From assembly GCF_001484605.1 (NCBI RefSeq), contig NZ_CP013747.1:1240001-1304000 (forward strand): 64,000 nt of DNA. Direction: 5' to 3'. This DNA is from Pseudarthrobacter sulfonivorans. Lineage in GTDB: Bacteria; Actinomycetota; Actinomycetes; Actinomycetales; Micrococcaceae. The notes beneath the pieces are model-generated. The model saw only the letters and a list, made by a program, of their open reading frames with translations. It ran no database searches and was not told the DNA's origin. The position numbers were made by a program, and so were the translations under genes. Shown piece by piece: positions 7,473 through 15,121 of this stretch (position 1 is the first letter of the stretch; the number at the start of each line of letters is the position of its first letter).

Positions 7473-9092
7473 TCACGCGGTGAGGTCACGGCGCCGGAGC
7501 AGGTAGGCAGCGATCCCTGCCCCGGCGAGGGCGATGACGGTCATGGTCAGGGCAGGCGCGGGGTTGAAGTCTTCGACTGGCATCGCCGCGGAGTGACGGA
7601 AGGGGCTCGCGTCCTGCAGCCAGGCAGGCAGGCGCAGAAGTTCACCGAACTGGCCCAGGACCAGGCCGGCGGCCAGCATGCCCCAACCCAGTGGAATACT
7701 CACTCTGGGTGCCGCTGCCAGGAAGACCGCGGTTGCCGCGACGAAGACGACGGCGGCCGGGACGTGCGCCAAAGCGGCGCCGACCAGCAGGCCTGGCGGG
7801 CCGTTTTCCGCCCCGGCCAGGGCAAGACCGATGGTGGCTGCGGTCCCGGCGACGACGGCCACGACTACTGTCGAGGAGGCGGCGAGGACCAGGTTCGCGC
7901 CAAGCCACCGGGCCTTGGTTCTGGGTACGGCAAGGAGAAGTTCGGCCCGGCCCTCGGCCTCTTCTGCACGGAGCCGCAGCACCGCCTGGATGCCGGCGGC
8001 CGCGGCGAGGACACCGGCGATGCCCAGCAAGGCTGCGGTGAAGACATCGATCATCCCAGCCCGGGCGCCCGGGACGAGCCGGTTGATCAGCTGCCGCAGG
8101 GAGTCATTGCCGCCAATCACGTCACTGACCGCGGGCCCGAGGCCCCCAGCGATGCCTCCCAGGAGGGCTGCGGCGACGGACCAGCCGAACAGTGTGGGCA
8201 GCTGCTGGCGCCAGGCAAGGCCAAGGAACGAAGCACCCCCGGCCCCGGCGCGTTCCCGGCCCGCGCGTTCGGGCAGGAGGCTGGCACCCAGATCCCTGCG
8301 GCTCCTGAGTACCATGACCGCACCGGCCAGGACGGCTGCGGCCGCGGCCAGCACCAGCAGCGGTGCGGGATCGGCGGCCGTGAAAGGCCGGGAACGCTGC
8401 CCCCATCCGATGGGCGAAAGAAGCGAAACCCACCCGCTGGTGACATGGGCCGGATCGGCGCCCGGTGTGCCGAACGCGTCGCCGATGCCGCGAAGGAAAT
8501 ACGCTGCACCGACCAGACCGGCTGCTGCTCCGTTGGCGGCCCGCCCTGAGGGCATGACCTGCGCCATGACCGCGGCGGCGGCCACGAAGAACGCCCCGAC
8601 GACGCCGACGGCGGCCCCTGCGGTGAGGGCCCCGGGTCCTGGCAACCCGGCGGCGGCGAACCCGGCCGCCGCGCACAGAGCCAGCACAAGGTTCGCCGCC
8701 CCGCCAAGGATCAGGGTTGCCGTCAAAGACGCGGCGCGCCGGACCGGTACGGACCCGATCAGCTCTGCCCGTCCGAGCTCTTCATCGGCGCGGGTATGCC
8801 GGATGACCAGAAACGTGCTCATTAATCCTGCGAGCACGGCGGTGAAGGCATAGCCCTGGAAGAACACCAACGCTCCGATACTGGTGCCGTCGGGCAGTCC
8901 GCGGATGAACCGGAACGCCGGACTCACCGCGGACATTCCGATGATCGCAGCCCGCTCGGACTCGTCTGCGAATTCCGTGGCGACCGCCCCTGCGATGGCA
9001 GACCCCAGAAAAGCGATGCCCAGAATCCATGCTGGCAGCACGATCCGGTCCCTGCGCGCCTGAATCAACAGCAGAGTCATGACTCCAGACAT
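7473..9092 (-). CDS. ABC-2 type exporter permease
   Basis: 539 residues with about 12 hydrophobic segments, typical of the large two-half permeases of actinobacterial antibiotic/polyketide exporters (tetronasin/anthrachimycin type). Its ATG overlaps the TGA of the ATPase gene by 1 bp (TGATG), so the two are translationally coupled. Predicted to form the membrane pore of a drug or lipid exporter; the substrate is not deducible. Very high GC and strong Ala/Gly/Leu bias, as usual for this class. Confidence 0.85.
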   Translation of the reverse strand: MSGVMTLLLIQARRDRIVLPAWILGIAFLGSAIAGAVATEFADESERAAIIGMSAVSPAFRFIRGLPDGTSIGALVFFQGYAFTAVLAGLMSTFLVIRHTRADEELGRAELIGSVPVRRAASLTATLILGGAANLVLALCAAAGFAAAGLPGPGALTAGAAVGVVGAFFVAAAAVMAQVMPSGRAANGAAAGLVGAAYFLRGIGDAFGTPGADPAHVTSGWVSLLSPIGWGQRSRPFTAADPAPLLVLAAAAAVLAGAVMVLRSRRDLGASLLPERAGRERAGAGGASFLGLAWRQQLPTLFGWSVAAALLGGIAGGLGPAVSDVIGGNDSLRQLINRLVPGARAGMIDVFTAALLGIAGVLAAAAGIQAVLRLRAEEAEGRAELLLAVPRTKARWLGANLVLAASSTVVVAVVAGTAATIGLALAGAENGPPGLLVGAALAHVPAAVVFVAATAVFLAAAPRVSIPLGWGMLAAGLVLGQFGELLRLPAWLQDASPFRHSAAMPVEDFNPAPALTMTVIALAGAGIAAYLLRRRDLTA

Positions 9093-10000
9093 CAGCGCAC
9101 CTGCCCATTGGAATCGCTGTAGTGGCTCAGGAACAGGGACTCCAACGACGGCGGCGAGACGATCAGTCCGCTGATCCCGGACGCGGCGACCGCTTGCAAA
9201 ACCGGGGCAAGGTCCGCTGGGTCCACATCAAACTCGACCACGTCCCCGTCGGTCAGAACCCCCTGTACGCCGGGCAGGGCTGCCAGCAGTGCAGCGTCAG
9301 CGCCCTCGAGCCTGAAATGGGTGAGTTTCAGATGCCGCAACTCAGCCAGTGTCCCCGATTCCACGGCCCGGCCGGAGCGGATAATCGTCACCCGGCCACA
9401 GAGCTGCTCGACTTCGCTGAGGATATGGCTGGAGAGCAGAACTGTGGCGCCGTCCGCGCTGACGCGCCGGACCTGCCGGCGGAACACCGAATCCATCACC
9501 GGGTCCAGGCCGGCGCTGGGCTCATCGAGCAGATAGAGGCGGGCCGGGCGGGCGAACGCCGCGATCAGTGCCACCTTCTGCCGGTTTCCCTTGGAATACG
9601 TACGGGCCTTGCGCCGCGGGTCGAATTCGAACTCGTCGATAAGTTCCCGGCGCAGCCGCTCATCGGATCCGCCGCGCAGTCCGGTGAGCAGGTCAATGAC
9701 TTCCCCGCCGGAGAGGTTCGGCCAAAGGCTCACGTCCCCGGGAATGTAGGCAACGTCCCGGTGGACCCCGACCGGGTCCCGCCAGGGATCCAGCCCGAAC
9801 ACACGCGCGGTTCCCGATGTCGGCCGGATCAGCCCGAGCAGCACCCGGAGGGTTGTAGATTTGCCCGCGCCGTTGGGACCAAGAAACCCGTGGACCTCGC
9901 CCGGACCAACGCGCAGATCAAGGTTGTCCAGTGCCCGGGTCCTGCCGAAAGTCTTCACGAGCAGGGTGGCGTCAATGACCGGTTCCGTTGCTGATGTCAT
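9092..10000 (-). CDS. ABC exporter ATP-binding protein
   Basis: 302 residues. Walker A GPNGAGKST (about residue 42), signature-like YSKGNRQKV, Walker B LYLLDEPSAGLDP, H-loop LLSSHILSEVEQL, plus the C-terminal DUF4162-type extension of drug-exporter ATPases. The reading frame stays open to 10126, but ATG 10000 is preferred: family similarity begins with TEPVIDATLLVKTFGRT and an ACGGA/GAGGA ribosome binding sequence precedes it. First gene of a two-gene exporter operon. An inverted repeat lies 15-40 bp upstream. Confidence 0.88.
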   Translation of the reverse strand: MTSATEPVIDATLLVKTFGRTRALDNLDLRVGPGEVHGFLGPNGAGKSTTLRVLLGLIRPTSGTARVFGLDPWRDPVGVHRDVAYIPGDVSLWPNLSGGEVIDLLTGLRGGSDERLRRELIDEFEFDPRRKARTYSKGNRQKVALIAAFARPARLYLLDEPSAGLDPVMDSVFRRQVRRVSADGATVLLSSHILSEVEQLCGRVTIIRSGRAVESGTLAELRHLKLTHFRLEGADAALLAALPGVQGVLTDGDVVEFDVDPADLAPVLQAVAASGISGLIVSPPSLESLFLSHYSDSNGQVR

Positions 10001-10014
10001 GGTGAGTTCCGTTT

Positions 10015-10040
10015 CCTCGGTCCAGCGATAACGACCGAGG
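10015..10040 (-). repeat. Inverted repeat in the leader of the ABC ATPase gene
   Basis: CCTCGGTC-N10-GACCGAGG, perfect 8-bp arms. In the mRNA of the ATPase gene the downstream arm ends in GAGG, 15 nt before the ATG, so the hairpin could cover part of the ribosome binding region; alternatively it is an operator. A second repeat, CCGCGGG-N8-CCCGCGG, lies at 10057-10078. Confidence 0.45.
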
Positions 10041-10158
10041 CGGCTGCCATGGCGTTCCGCGGGCACAGCCTCCCGCGGGCCGACCAGGCTTCCCGGCTCT
10101 CCGATCCATAGCGTACGTCCGGCCAACCCGCCAGGGAAGAGCTACCGGCGCAGGCCCG

Positions 10159-10299
10159 TCACGGCTGTGCGTTGAGCCGTTGGATGAACTCGTCCGCTGG
10201 GGCCTGGTTCCGGGCCATTTTGGCCCGCTGGTGGACGGCCTTCTCCAAGAAATCCGAGAAAGTCCGAGCGAGAGTCAAGGCCAGCGCACGTCGGTGCCT
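10159..10299 (-). pseudogene. Unidentified C-terminal protein relic
   Basis: Minus-strand frame ending in TGA at 10159-10161 reads LALTLARTFSDFLEKAVHQR, then AKMARNQAPADEFIQRLNAQ. The composition looks like a real helical C-terminus, but upstream of about 10299 the frame becomes the antisense of other sequence and no start is seen. It may be the tail of a regulator once linked to the exporter. I do not recognise the family. Confidence 0.25.
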
Positions 10300-10309
10300 G
10301 TCAGGTTGA

Positions 10310-10972
10310 CTACACGGCACGCTGGGTGTCAGGGACGGATGCTGTCGGATGCTTCCACATGCTGTACGCCACGGGCAGCATGGCCACGAGAGCGGCGACA
10401 CCGTGGACGTAGAACTGGACGGCGGACAGCGGGACAACACGCGACAGGGCCATGACGAGCAGCGCCACGACGACGACCCAGGTAAGCCAAGGGCTCAGCA
10501 GTCCGCTACGCGAGACGCTGATGGCAAAGCCGACCATCCCGACAGCAAATGTGACCGCCGCGGCGATCAGCAGCGGGATGAACCATCGGAGCAGGGCATT
10601 TTGAGTCGCCCCGACGTCTCCGCCCGTTTCACTCGCGGCGAGCGGTGCGAATTCCATTGCTGGCAGCATCGCGTACAGCGTGCTGCCGATGACGACGAAG
10701 GGCAGCGCGGCGGCGCTCCAGCGGTCTTCGCCTAGACCATGCAGGTGACTTCTGATCGCGAGGAATGCCACGGCCAGGCCTGCTGAAGCGACTCCCGACG
10801 CCAAGTGCACAACCCCCCAGCGCGTTGGGTCGGCGGTGACCTCCGCAACCAACGCATCAATGTTCGGCGGTAGGCCGGGCAGGTACGGGTGGTAACTGAG
10901 AGCGGCGAGCAGGATCGCTGGCGCGATCGCCACGACGCCTGCGCGAAGCGAATGCTGGGCCTGGATAGACAT
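10310..10972 (-). CDS. Hypothetical multi-pass membrane protein
   Basis: 220 residues with about seven hydrophobic segments (AGVVAIAPAILLAALSYHPY; VASAGLAVAFLAI; ALPFVVIGSTLYAMLPAMEF; LIAAAVTFAVGMVGFAISV; LTWVVVVALLVMALSRVV; GVAALVAMLPVAYSM). Start ATG 10972 is fixed by a strong AGGAGG eight bases upstream; the same frame stays open much further but that extension is antisense to the kinase gene. No catalytic motif seen. Function unknown; upstream of the ABC exporter on the same strand, with a 309-bp gap. Confidence 0.75.
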   Translation of the reverse strand: MSIQAQHSLRAGVVAIAPAILLAALSYHPYLPGLPPNIDALVAEVTADPTRWGVVHLASGVASAGLAVAFLAIRSHLHGLGEDRWSAAALPFVVIGSTLYAMLPAMEFAPLAASETGGDVGATQNALLRWFIPLLIAAAVTFAVGMVGFAISVSRSGLLSPWLTWVVVVALLVMALSRVVPLSAVQFYVHGVAALVAMLPVAYSMWKHPTASVPDTQRAV

Positions 10973-11224
10973 GAGGAGCCTCCTGCAGCAGGTGCCACGC
11001 CGGGCTCCCTCCCACCGGAGTCGCGGTTCTGGAAACTCAGTATATGCCCGTGAGTCATGGGGCGATGTGGGCGCCCTTAGCCGGTTCCTTGGCGGTGCAC
11101 CACATCGCCGGTTCCTGATTTCGACGGCCATCCGGTGATGGCTGGCCTCACCCGGAGTGGCCAATATAGTAAGTTGCCTTATGATTTTGATACATACATT
11201 GCCGCAGCGCCGGAAGGAACGGGT

Positions 11225-12484
11225 ATGGTGGCGGAATCGCCGAGCTCCATCAGAATTGACGTGGTTGGCGGACGTTACCGGCTGGGCGAGGTGATCGGCC
11301 GCGGCGGCATGTCGTCCGTCTACCGTGCAAGGGATAAGAATCTGGGTCGGGACGTGGCCTTGAAGCTCTTCGCACCCCAGGCCCCCGCTGCAGACGCGTT
11401 GAAACGCCAGGAAGCTGAAATCACGCTGCTGGCGACGCTGAACCATCCCAGCCTCGTGACATTGTTCGATGTCGGCGTCGACGTACGTATCCCGGATGAG
11501 CCCCGGCCGTTCCTGACGATGGAACTGGTCGAGGGACAGGATCTGCGCAGCCGGATCAGGCACAGTAAAGTCCCCCTGGACGAGCTCGCCGTCATAGGAG
11601 CCGGCATCGCTGACGCACTGGCCTATGTCCACGGCCTCGGCATCCTCCACCGCGATATCAAGCCGGGCAATATCCTCTTGGTGCAGACCCGACCCGGGGA
11701 GCCACTGCGGGCCAAGCTCGCAGACTTCGGCATAGCACGAATCGCCGACGCAACACGCCTGACCGTTACGGGGGCAATGGTGGGCACCGCGGCGTACCTC
11801 AGCCCCGAACAGGCCATGGGCTCCCCGCTCACCCCTGCCACAGACATCTATTCGCTGGGGCTGGTCCTGCTCGAATGCATCAAGCAGACAATGGAGTACC
11901 CCGGCAGCGCTGTGGAATCTGCCGTGGCCAGGCTGCACCGCGCGCCCAAAATTCCCGCGGATCTCCCTGCCGAGTGGGCCGACCTGATCCGCTCGATGAC
12001 GGCAATCGAGCCGCTGGAACGCCCGACAGCTGCGGACATCGAGACGGCGCTGCGGCAGGCCCTTGTCTCGCCAACATCCACTCCCGGCGAACTTGCACCG
12101 GAAACCACGCGTGTGCTGCCGGCCATGCCGTTCAGGACGCCGTCCGTCACAGCAGAGTCACCCTCCCTTAATCTGCCGGCCAGGCCGACCAACGAAGGCC
12201 CCAACGGTGAGGATTCCGCCAACGCCGCCCAGTCACGGCCGGCGCCTGGTGCCGATCAGCCCAGCAGCCCTCCTGGTGCGCGCCGACAGAGGCCAGTCCG
12301 TGCGAGGCGCAAAGTGCGGCTCTGGGCAGTGGCCGTCCCGGTCGTTCTCACACTGGCGGCCGGGACCGCGGCACTGACAGCGGGCCAGGCGCCAGAGTCC
12401 ACCTCCGACGTCGTGCCTTACCCTGCGGTGAGCGGCACGCTGGGTGACCACCTTCAGGAACTTCAGAAGAGTGTGGAACCATGA
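11225..12484 (+). CDS. Membrane-anchored Ser/Thr protein kinase (PknB type)
   Basis: 419 residues. Kinase domain about 15-285 with Gly-rich loop VIGRGGMSSVYRA, catalytic Lys in ALKLF, catalytic loop ILHRDIKPGNIL, DFGIARI and APE-like LSPEQ. A Pro/Ser-rich linker (about 300-370) leads to one transmembrane helix (LWAVAVPVVLTLAAGTAALT) and a short extracytoplasmic tail with no PASTA repeats. ATG 11225 is preferred (GGAAGGA nine bases upstream) over upstream starts at 11135. A -10-like TATGAT lies near 11180. It overlaps the following lipoprotein gene by 4 bp, which suggests a sensor or partner relationship outside the membrane. Confidence 0.9.
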   Translation: MVAESPSSIRIDVVGGRYRLGEVIGRGGMSSVYRARDKNLGRDVALKLFAPQAPAADALKRQEAEITLLATLNHPSLVTLFDVGVDVRIPDEPRPFLTMELVEGQDLRSRIRHSKVPLDELAVIGAGIADALAYVHGLGILHRDIKPGNILLVQTRPGEPLRAKLADFGIARIADATRLTVTGAMVGTAAYLSPEQAMGSPLTPATDIYSLGLVLLECIKQTMEYPGSAVESAVARLHRAPKIPADLPAEWADLIRSMTAIEPLERPTAADIETALRQALVSPTSTPGELAPETTRVLPAMPFRTPSVTAESPSLNLPARPTNEGPNGEDSANAAQSRPAPGADQPSSPPGARRQRPVRARRKVRLWAVAVPVVLTLAAGTAALTAGQAPESTSDVVPYPAVSGTLGDHLQELQKSVEP

Positions 12485-13008
12485 CCCGCTTCCATTTCAC
12501 GGGCCAACGCAGCGGAGCACGGGGAGCTGGCCTTGCCGCCGCCCTGGCGCTGGCCGCCGCGCTCGCTGGCTGCGGCCTGGCCGATACCGCCATGCAGCGC
12601 GAAACTGCCCACCAACTCCAGGAACTCGTGCTCGGCGTGAGCCAGGCAGCGGCCGCAAACGATCACACGGCCGCGCTCAAGACCTTGGACAGCCTGGAAG
12701 CGGACGTGGCGACTGCTGCCGGCAGCGGCCAGGTTTCCGAGGAACGCCGCCGGAGCATCATGACCAGCATCACCGCCGTCAGGGCCGACCTCAATGCCGC
12801 CGTAGACGCCGCCGCAGCGGCAGCGAAAGCAGCTGAAGCAGTGGCCGCCGCGGCAGAAGCGGAGAAGACCAAGGCCGACGCGGAAGCCGCCGCGCAGGCC
12901 GCCCAGGAAAACACTGCGCCCGTCGTGCCGGTACCTGTACCGGCACCAGCCCCTGCACCGGAACAGGCAAAAGGCGCCGAGGGAAAAGGCAAAAACAAGA
13001 ACGGCTGA
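12481..13008 (+). CDS. Ala-rich coiled-coil lipoprotein coupled to the kinase
   Basis: 175 residues. Signal peptide with lipobox LAAALAGC (Cys at about residue 31), then a helical domain (ETAHQLQELVLGVSQAAAAN...SLEADVATAA), an Ala/Glu/Lys coiled coil (residues about 105-145) and a low-complexity VPVPVPAPAPAPE stretch ending in a Lys/Gly-rich tail. It is expected to be anchored on the outer face of the membrane. ATGA overlap with the kinase gene means they are co-translated. It may act as an input or scaffold for the kinase; that role is inferred from context only. Confidence 0.8.
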   Translation: MTRFHFTGQRSGARGAGLAAALALAAALAGCGLADTAMQRETAHQLQELVLGVSQAAAANDHTAALKTLDSLEADVATAAGSGQVSEERRRSIMTSITAVRADLNAAVDAAAAAAKAAEAVAAAAEAEKTKADAEAAAQAAQENTAPVVPVPVPAPAPAPEQAKGAEGKGKNKNG

Positions 13009-13053
13009 GGATTTGCCGTCCACCCAGGCGGACCCTTCGACTACGCTCGTGAG

Positions 13054-13572
13054 ATGCCTGTTCTTATCGCTCCGGACGTCCGCTATCACGCCTCCTGGCT
13101 GGAGGGATCCACGGAATTTGACGGCGCCAACCGGGACGGCGCGGGCCCGGCGGACTGGTCCTTGGAAGAACTCAAGGATGCCCAGACGTTCCGCCGCTTT
13201 GTCGATGCCCTCGTCAACGATGCCCTGCCGGAGAGCCCGCGCAAGCCGGAGCATGTGCCCTGCACGTACTTGTGGATTGTGGAGGGTGGCACGTTCCTTG
13301 GCTCTCTGGCCATCAGGCACGAGCTGAACGATTTCCTCCTCAACGAGGGCGGGCATATCGGCTACAGCGTGCGGCCTTCTGCCAGGCGTCGCGGCCACGC
13401 CGCTGCCGCTTTGGCCGACGCCCTGCCGATGGCCCGGGACCTGGGAATCCCCCGGGTTCTTCTCACCTGCGATGAGAACAACGCCGGTTCTCGGGCTACC
13501 ATCGAAAAGAACGGCGGCGTCTGCGAGGATACGCGCAACGGCAAACGACGCTACTGGATCAATACCGTCTGA
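13054..13572 (+). CDS. GNAT-family N-acetyltransferase
   Basis: 172 residues. Acetyl-CoA binding motif A is visible as GYSVRPSARRRGHAAAAL (about residues 107-125), followed by the motif B region LLTCDENNAGSRATIEKNGG typical of YjaB/RimJ-like acetyltransferases that take small molecules or protein termini. Acceptor unknown. It lies 45 bp after the lipoprotein gene and may be read from the same transcript. Confidence 0.85.
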   Translation: MPVLIAPDVRYHASWLEGSTEFDGANRDGAGPADWSLEELKDAQTFRRFVDALVNDALPESPRKPEHVPCTYLWIVEGGTFLGSLAIRHELNDFLLNEGGHIGYSVRPSARRRGHAAAALADALPMARDLGIPRVLLTCDENNAGSRATIEKNGGVCEDTRNGKRRYWINTV

Positions 13573-13603
13573 CCGGTTGAACGCAGCCGGCATATCTGCG
13601 CGA

Positions 13604-14122
13604 TTACGAACGCGAGCCACGCCCCGAGGAGATCCGCACCATGCGGATCTCGCGCACGCCCTCCTCCACATTCACGGTCCCGTCCGCCACGAACCCGTGC
13701 TTGCGATAGAAGGCCTGCGCCCGAGGATTCGGATCGGCCACCCAGAGCGCTGCCGACTCGTCAGGTCCGACGACGGTGTCCAGGAGGGCGGCCCCGGTAC
13801 CCGTTCCGTGCTCAGCCGCCACGACGTACAACACGTAGAGATGAGTACCCCACTGCGACCCGGAGCTCTGCGAGGGCCCCGCCATCGCGATCCCGATCAC
13901 GTCGCCGTCACGCTCGGCCACTGCCACGCGGTTCGCACGGTAGCGCTCATCGCTGAGCATCGCAGTCCAGAACCGTTCCCGGGCGGCAGGCAACCCCGGG
14001 TCGTCGAGGACGCGGTCCGCCATCACGCCGCGGTACGTCTCGCGCCACGACCGCACATTCACGCGCGCCATCTCGGCAGCGTCCTCGACGCGCGCGTAAC
14101 GAACCCTCGCCGGGGTACCCAT
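13604..14122 (-). CDS. GNAT-family N-acetyltransferase (cassette copy)
   Basis: 172 residues with the pattern of small GNATs: N-terminal VRYARVEDAAEMARVNVRSW, central LYVLYVVAAEHGTGTGAALL (V-x-x-x-x-x-G-x-G-x-G/A acetyl-CoA loop) and C-terminal NPRAQAFYRKHGFVADG. It is divergent from the alpha/beta hydrolase at 14167 with 44 bp between. The first 25 or so codons plus this intergenic stretch are duplicated at 4770-4889. Function toward a specific amine is unknown. Confidence 0.87.
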   Translation of the reverse strand: MGTPARVRYARVEDAAEMARVNVRSWRETYRGVMADRVLDDPGLPAARERFWTAMLSDERYRANRVAVAERDGDVIGIAMAGPSQSSGSQWGTHLYVLYVVAAEHGTGTGAALLDTVVGPDESAALWVADPNPRAQAFYRKHGFVADGTVNVEEGVREIRMVRISSGRGSRS

Positions 14123-14166
14123 ACGCGAAACTCTACCGAGAGCGGCACCCGGCGTAGCCTGATCCT

Positions 14167-14961
14167 ATGGACTCCGAAGTCCGGTATCTCAGGCTCCGCA
14201 CGGGCATCACGGTGCCGTGCGGCATCCACGGCGACGCCGATGCGAAACCGGTGCTGCTGCTGCACGCGTGGGGCGAATCAAGCGGCAGCTTTGACCGTCT
14301 GATACCCTTGCTGACCGGCTTCAGGGTCTACACCCCGGACCTGCGCGGGCAGGGCGAGGCGGACAAACCGGAGGGTGGCTACTCCCTGGCGGAGCAGGCT
14401 GAGGATGCCGCTGCGGTCCTGGAGGCCCTCGACGTGCCGAGTGCCGCCGTCGTCGGCTCCTCCAGCGGCGGTTACGTCGGGCAGCAGCTGGCAATTGCCC
14501 ATCCGGACAAGGTTGCCGCGCTGGTGCTGGTGGGCTGTCCCCTGAGCCTCCACGGACGGGCGCCCTTCGCCGACGAGGTGGACCGCCTGACGGACCCCCT
14601 CGACGAGGGCTGGGTCCGGGATTCCCTGTCCTGGTTTACCCTGCTGCATGACGTTCCGCAGTGGTTCCTTGAGGACCGCGTGCGCGACGGCCTCAGGATG
14701 CCGGCCCACGCCTGGAAGGGCATCCTGGCCGGCCTGACCGAAGCAACCCCACCCACGGATGCGGGAACCATCCACGCCCCCACGCTGATCCTGTGGGGCG
14801 GCCAGGACAACCTGCTGCCGCGCAGCGACCAGGATATCCTGGCAGCCCGGATCCCCGGCTCCGTGCTGAAGGTCTATCCCGACGTGGCGCACCTGGTGCT
14901 GTGGGAGTGTCCGGAACGGGTGGCGGAAGATACGACGGAGTTCCTCGCCTCCCTCGCCTAG
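14167..14961 (+). CDS. Alpha/beta hydrolase (copy B)
   Basis: 264 residues, the second intact copy of the hydrolase also found at 4890. Same triad context: GSSSGGYVGQQ (Ser), LILWGGQDNLLP (Asp), DVAHLVLWECPE (His). It differs from copy A at scattered positions, including a shorter C-terminus (EFLASLA). Only this copy keeps the full divergent acetyltransferase partner, so the 14-kb arrangement is probably the ancestral one. Confidence 0.88.
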   Translation: MDSEVRYLRLRTGITVPCGIHGDADAKPVLLLHAWGESSGSFDRLIPLLTGFRVYTPDLRGQGEADKPEGGYSLAEQAEDAAAVLEALDVPSAAVVGSSSGGYVGQQLAIAHPDKVAALVLVGCPLSLHGRAPFADEVDRLTDPLDEGWVRDSLSWFTLLHDVPQWFLEDRVRDGLRMPAHAWKGILAGLTEATPPTDAGTIHAPTLILWGGQDNLLPRSDQDILAARIPGSVLKVYPDVAHLVLWECPERVAEDTTEFLASLA

Positions 14962-14973
14962 CCAAGCAACAGC

Positions 14974-15081
14974 TCAGCGGCGCCGCCGGGATTCGGGCAG
15001 GAGGAGCCACACCAGATAGGCGCCGCCCATCACCACGGTCACCACGCCCACCGGGGCGGAGCTCCCCAGCCGTGGACCGCC
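14974..15081 (-). pseudogene. C-terminal relic of a FecCD-type siderophore ABC permease
   Basis: Minus-strand frame ending in TGA at 14974-14976 reads GPRLGSSAPVGVVTVVMGG then AYLVWLLLPESRRRR. FecCD iron-siderophore permeases end in (E)[LI]PVGVVTAxxGxPxFxxLL followed by basic residues, which this matches. Nothing upstream continues the gene: the sequence runs straight into the 3' end of the formaldehyde dehydrogenase gene. Only about 35 of 340 residues remain. Confidence 0.5.
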
Positions 15082-15121
15082 GTCGTAATTCCCGACGGCG
15101 GCCGCCGGCCAGGTGAGGGGC

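Larger units (their letters stand above)
10001..10309. other. Intergenic leader of the ABC exporter with a short gene relic
   Basis: About 310 bp between the exporter ATPase start and the end of the membrane protein gene at 10310. It contains two perfect short inverted repeats (10015-10040 and 10057-10078) and, at 10159-10299 on the minus strand, a 46-codon protein-like stretch listed separately. No complete gene. Confidence 0.5.

Noticed and set aside
10973..11938. Membrane protein frame open far upstream of 10972
   Set aside because: The extension is antisense to the kinase gene; a strong AGGAGG fixes the start at 10972.
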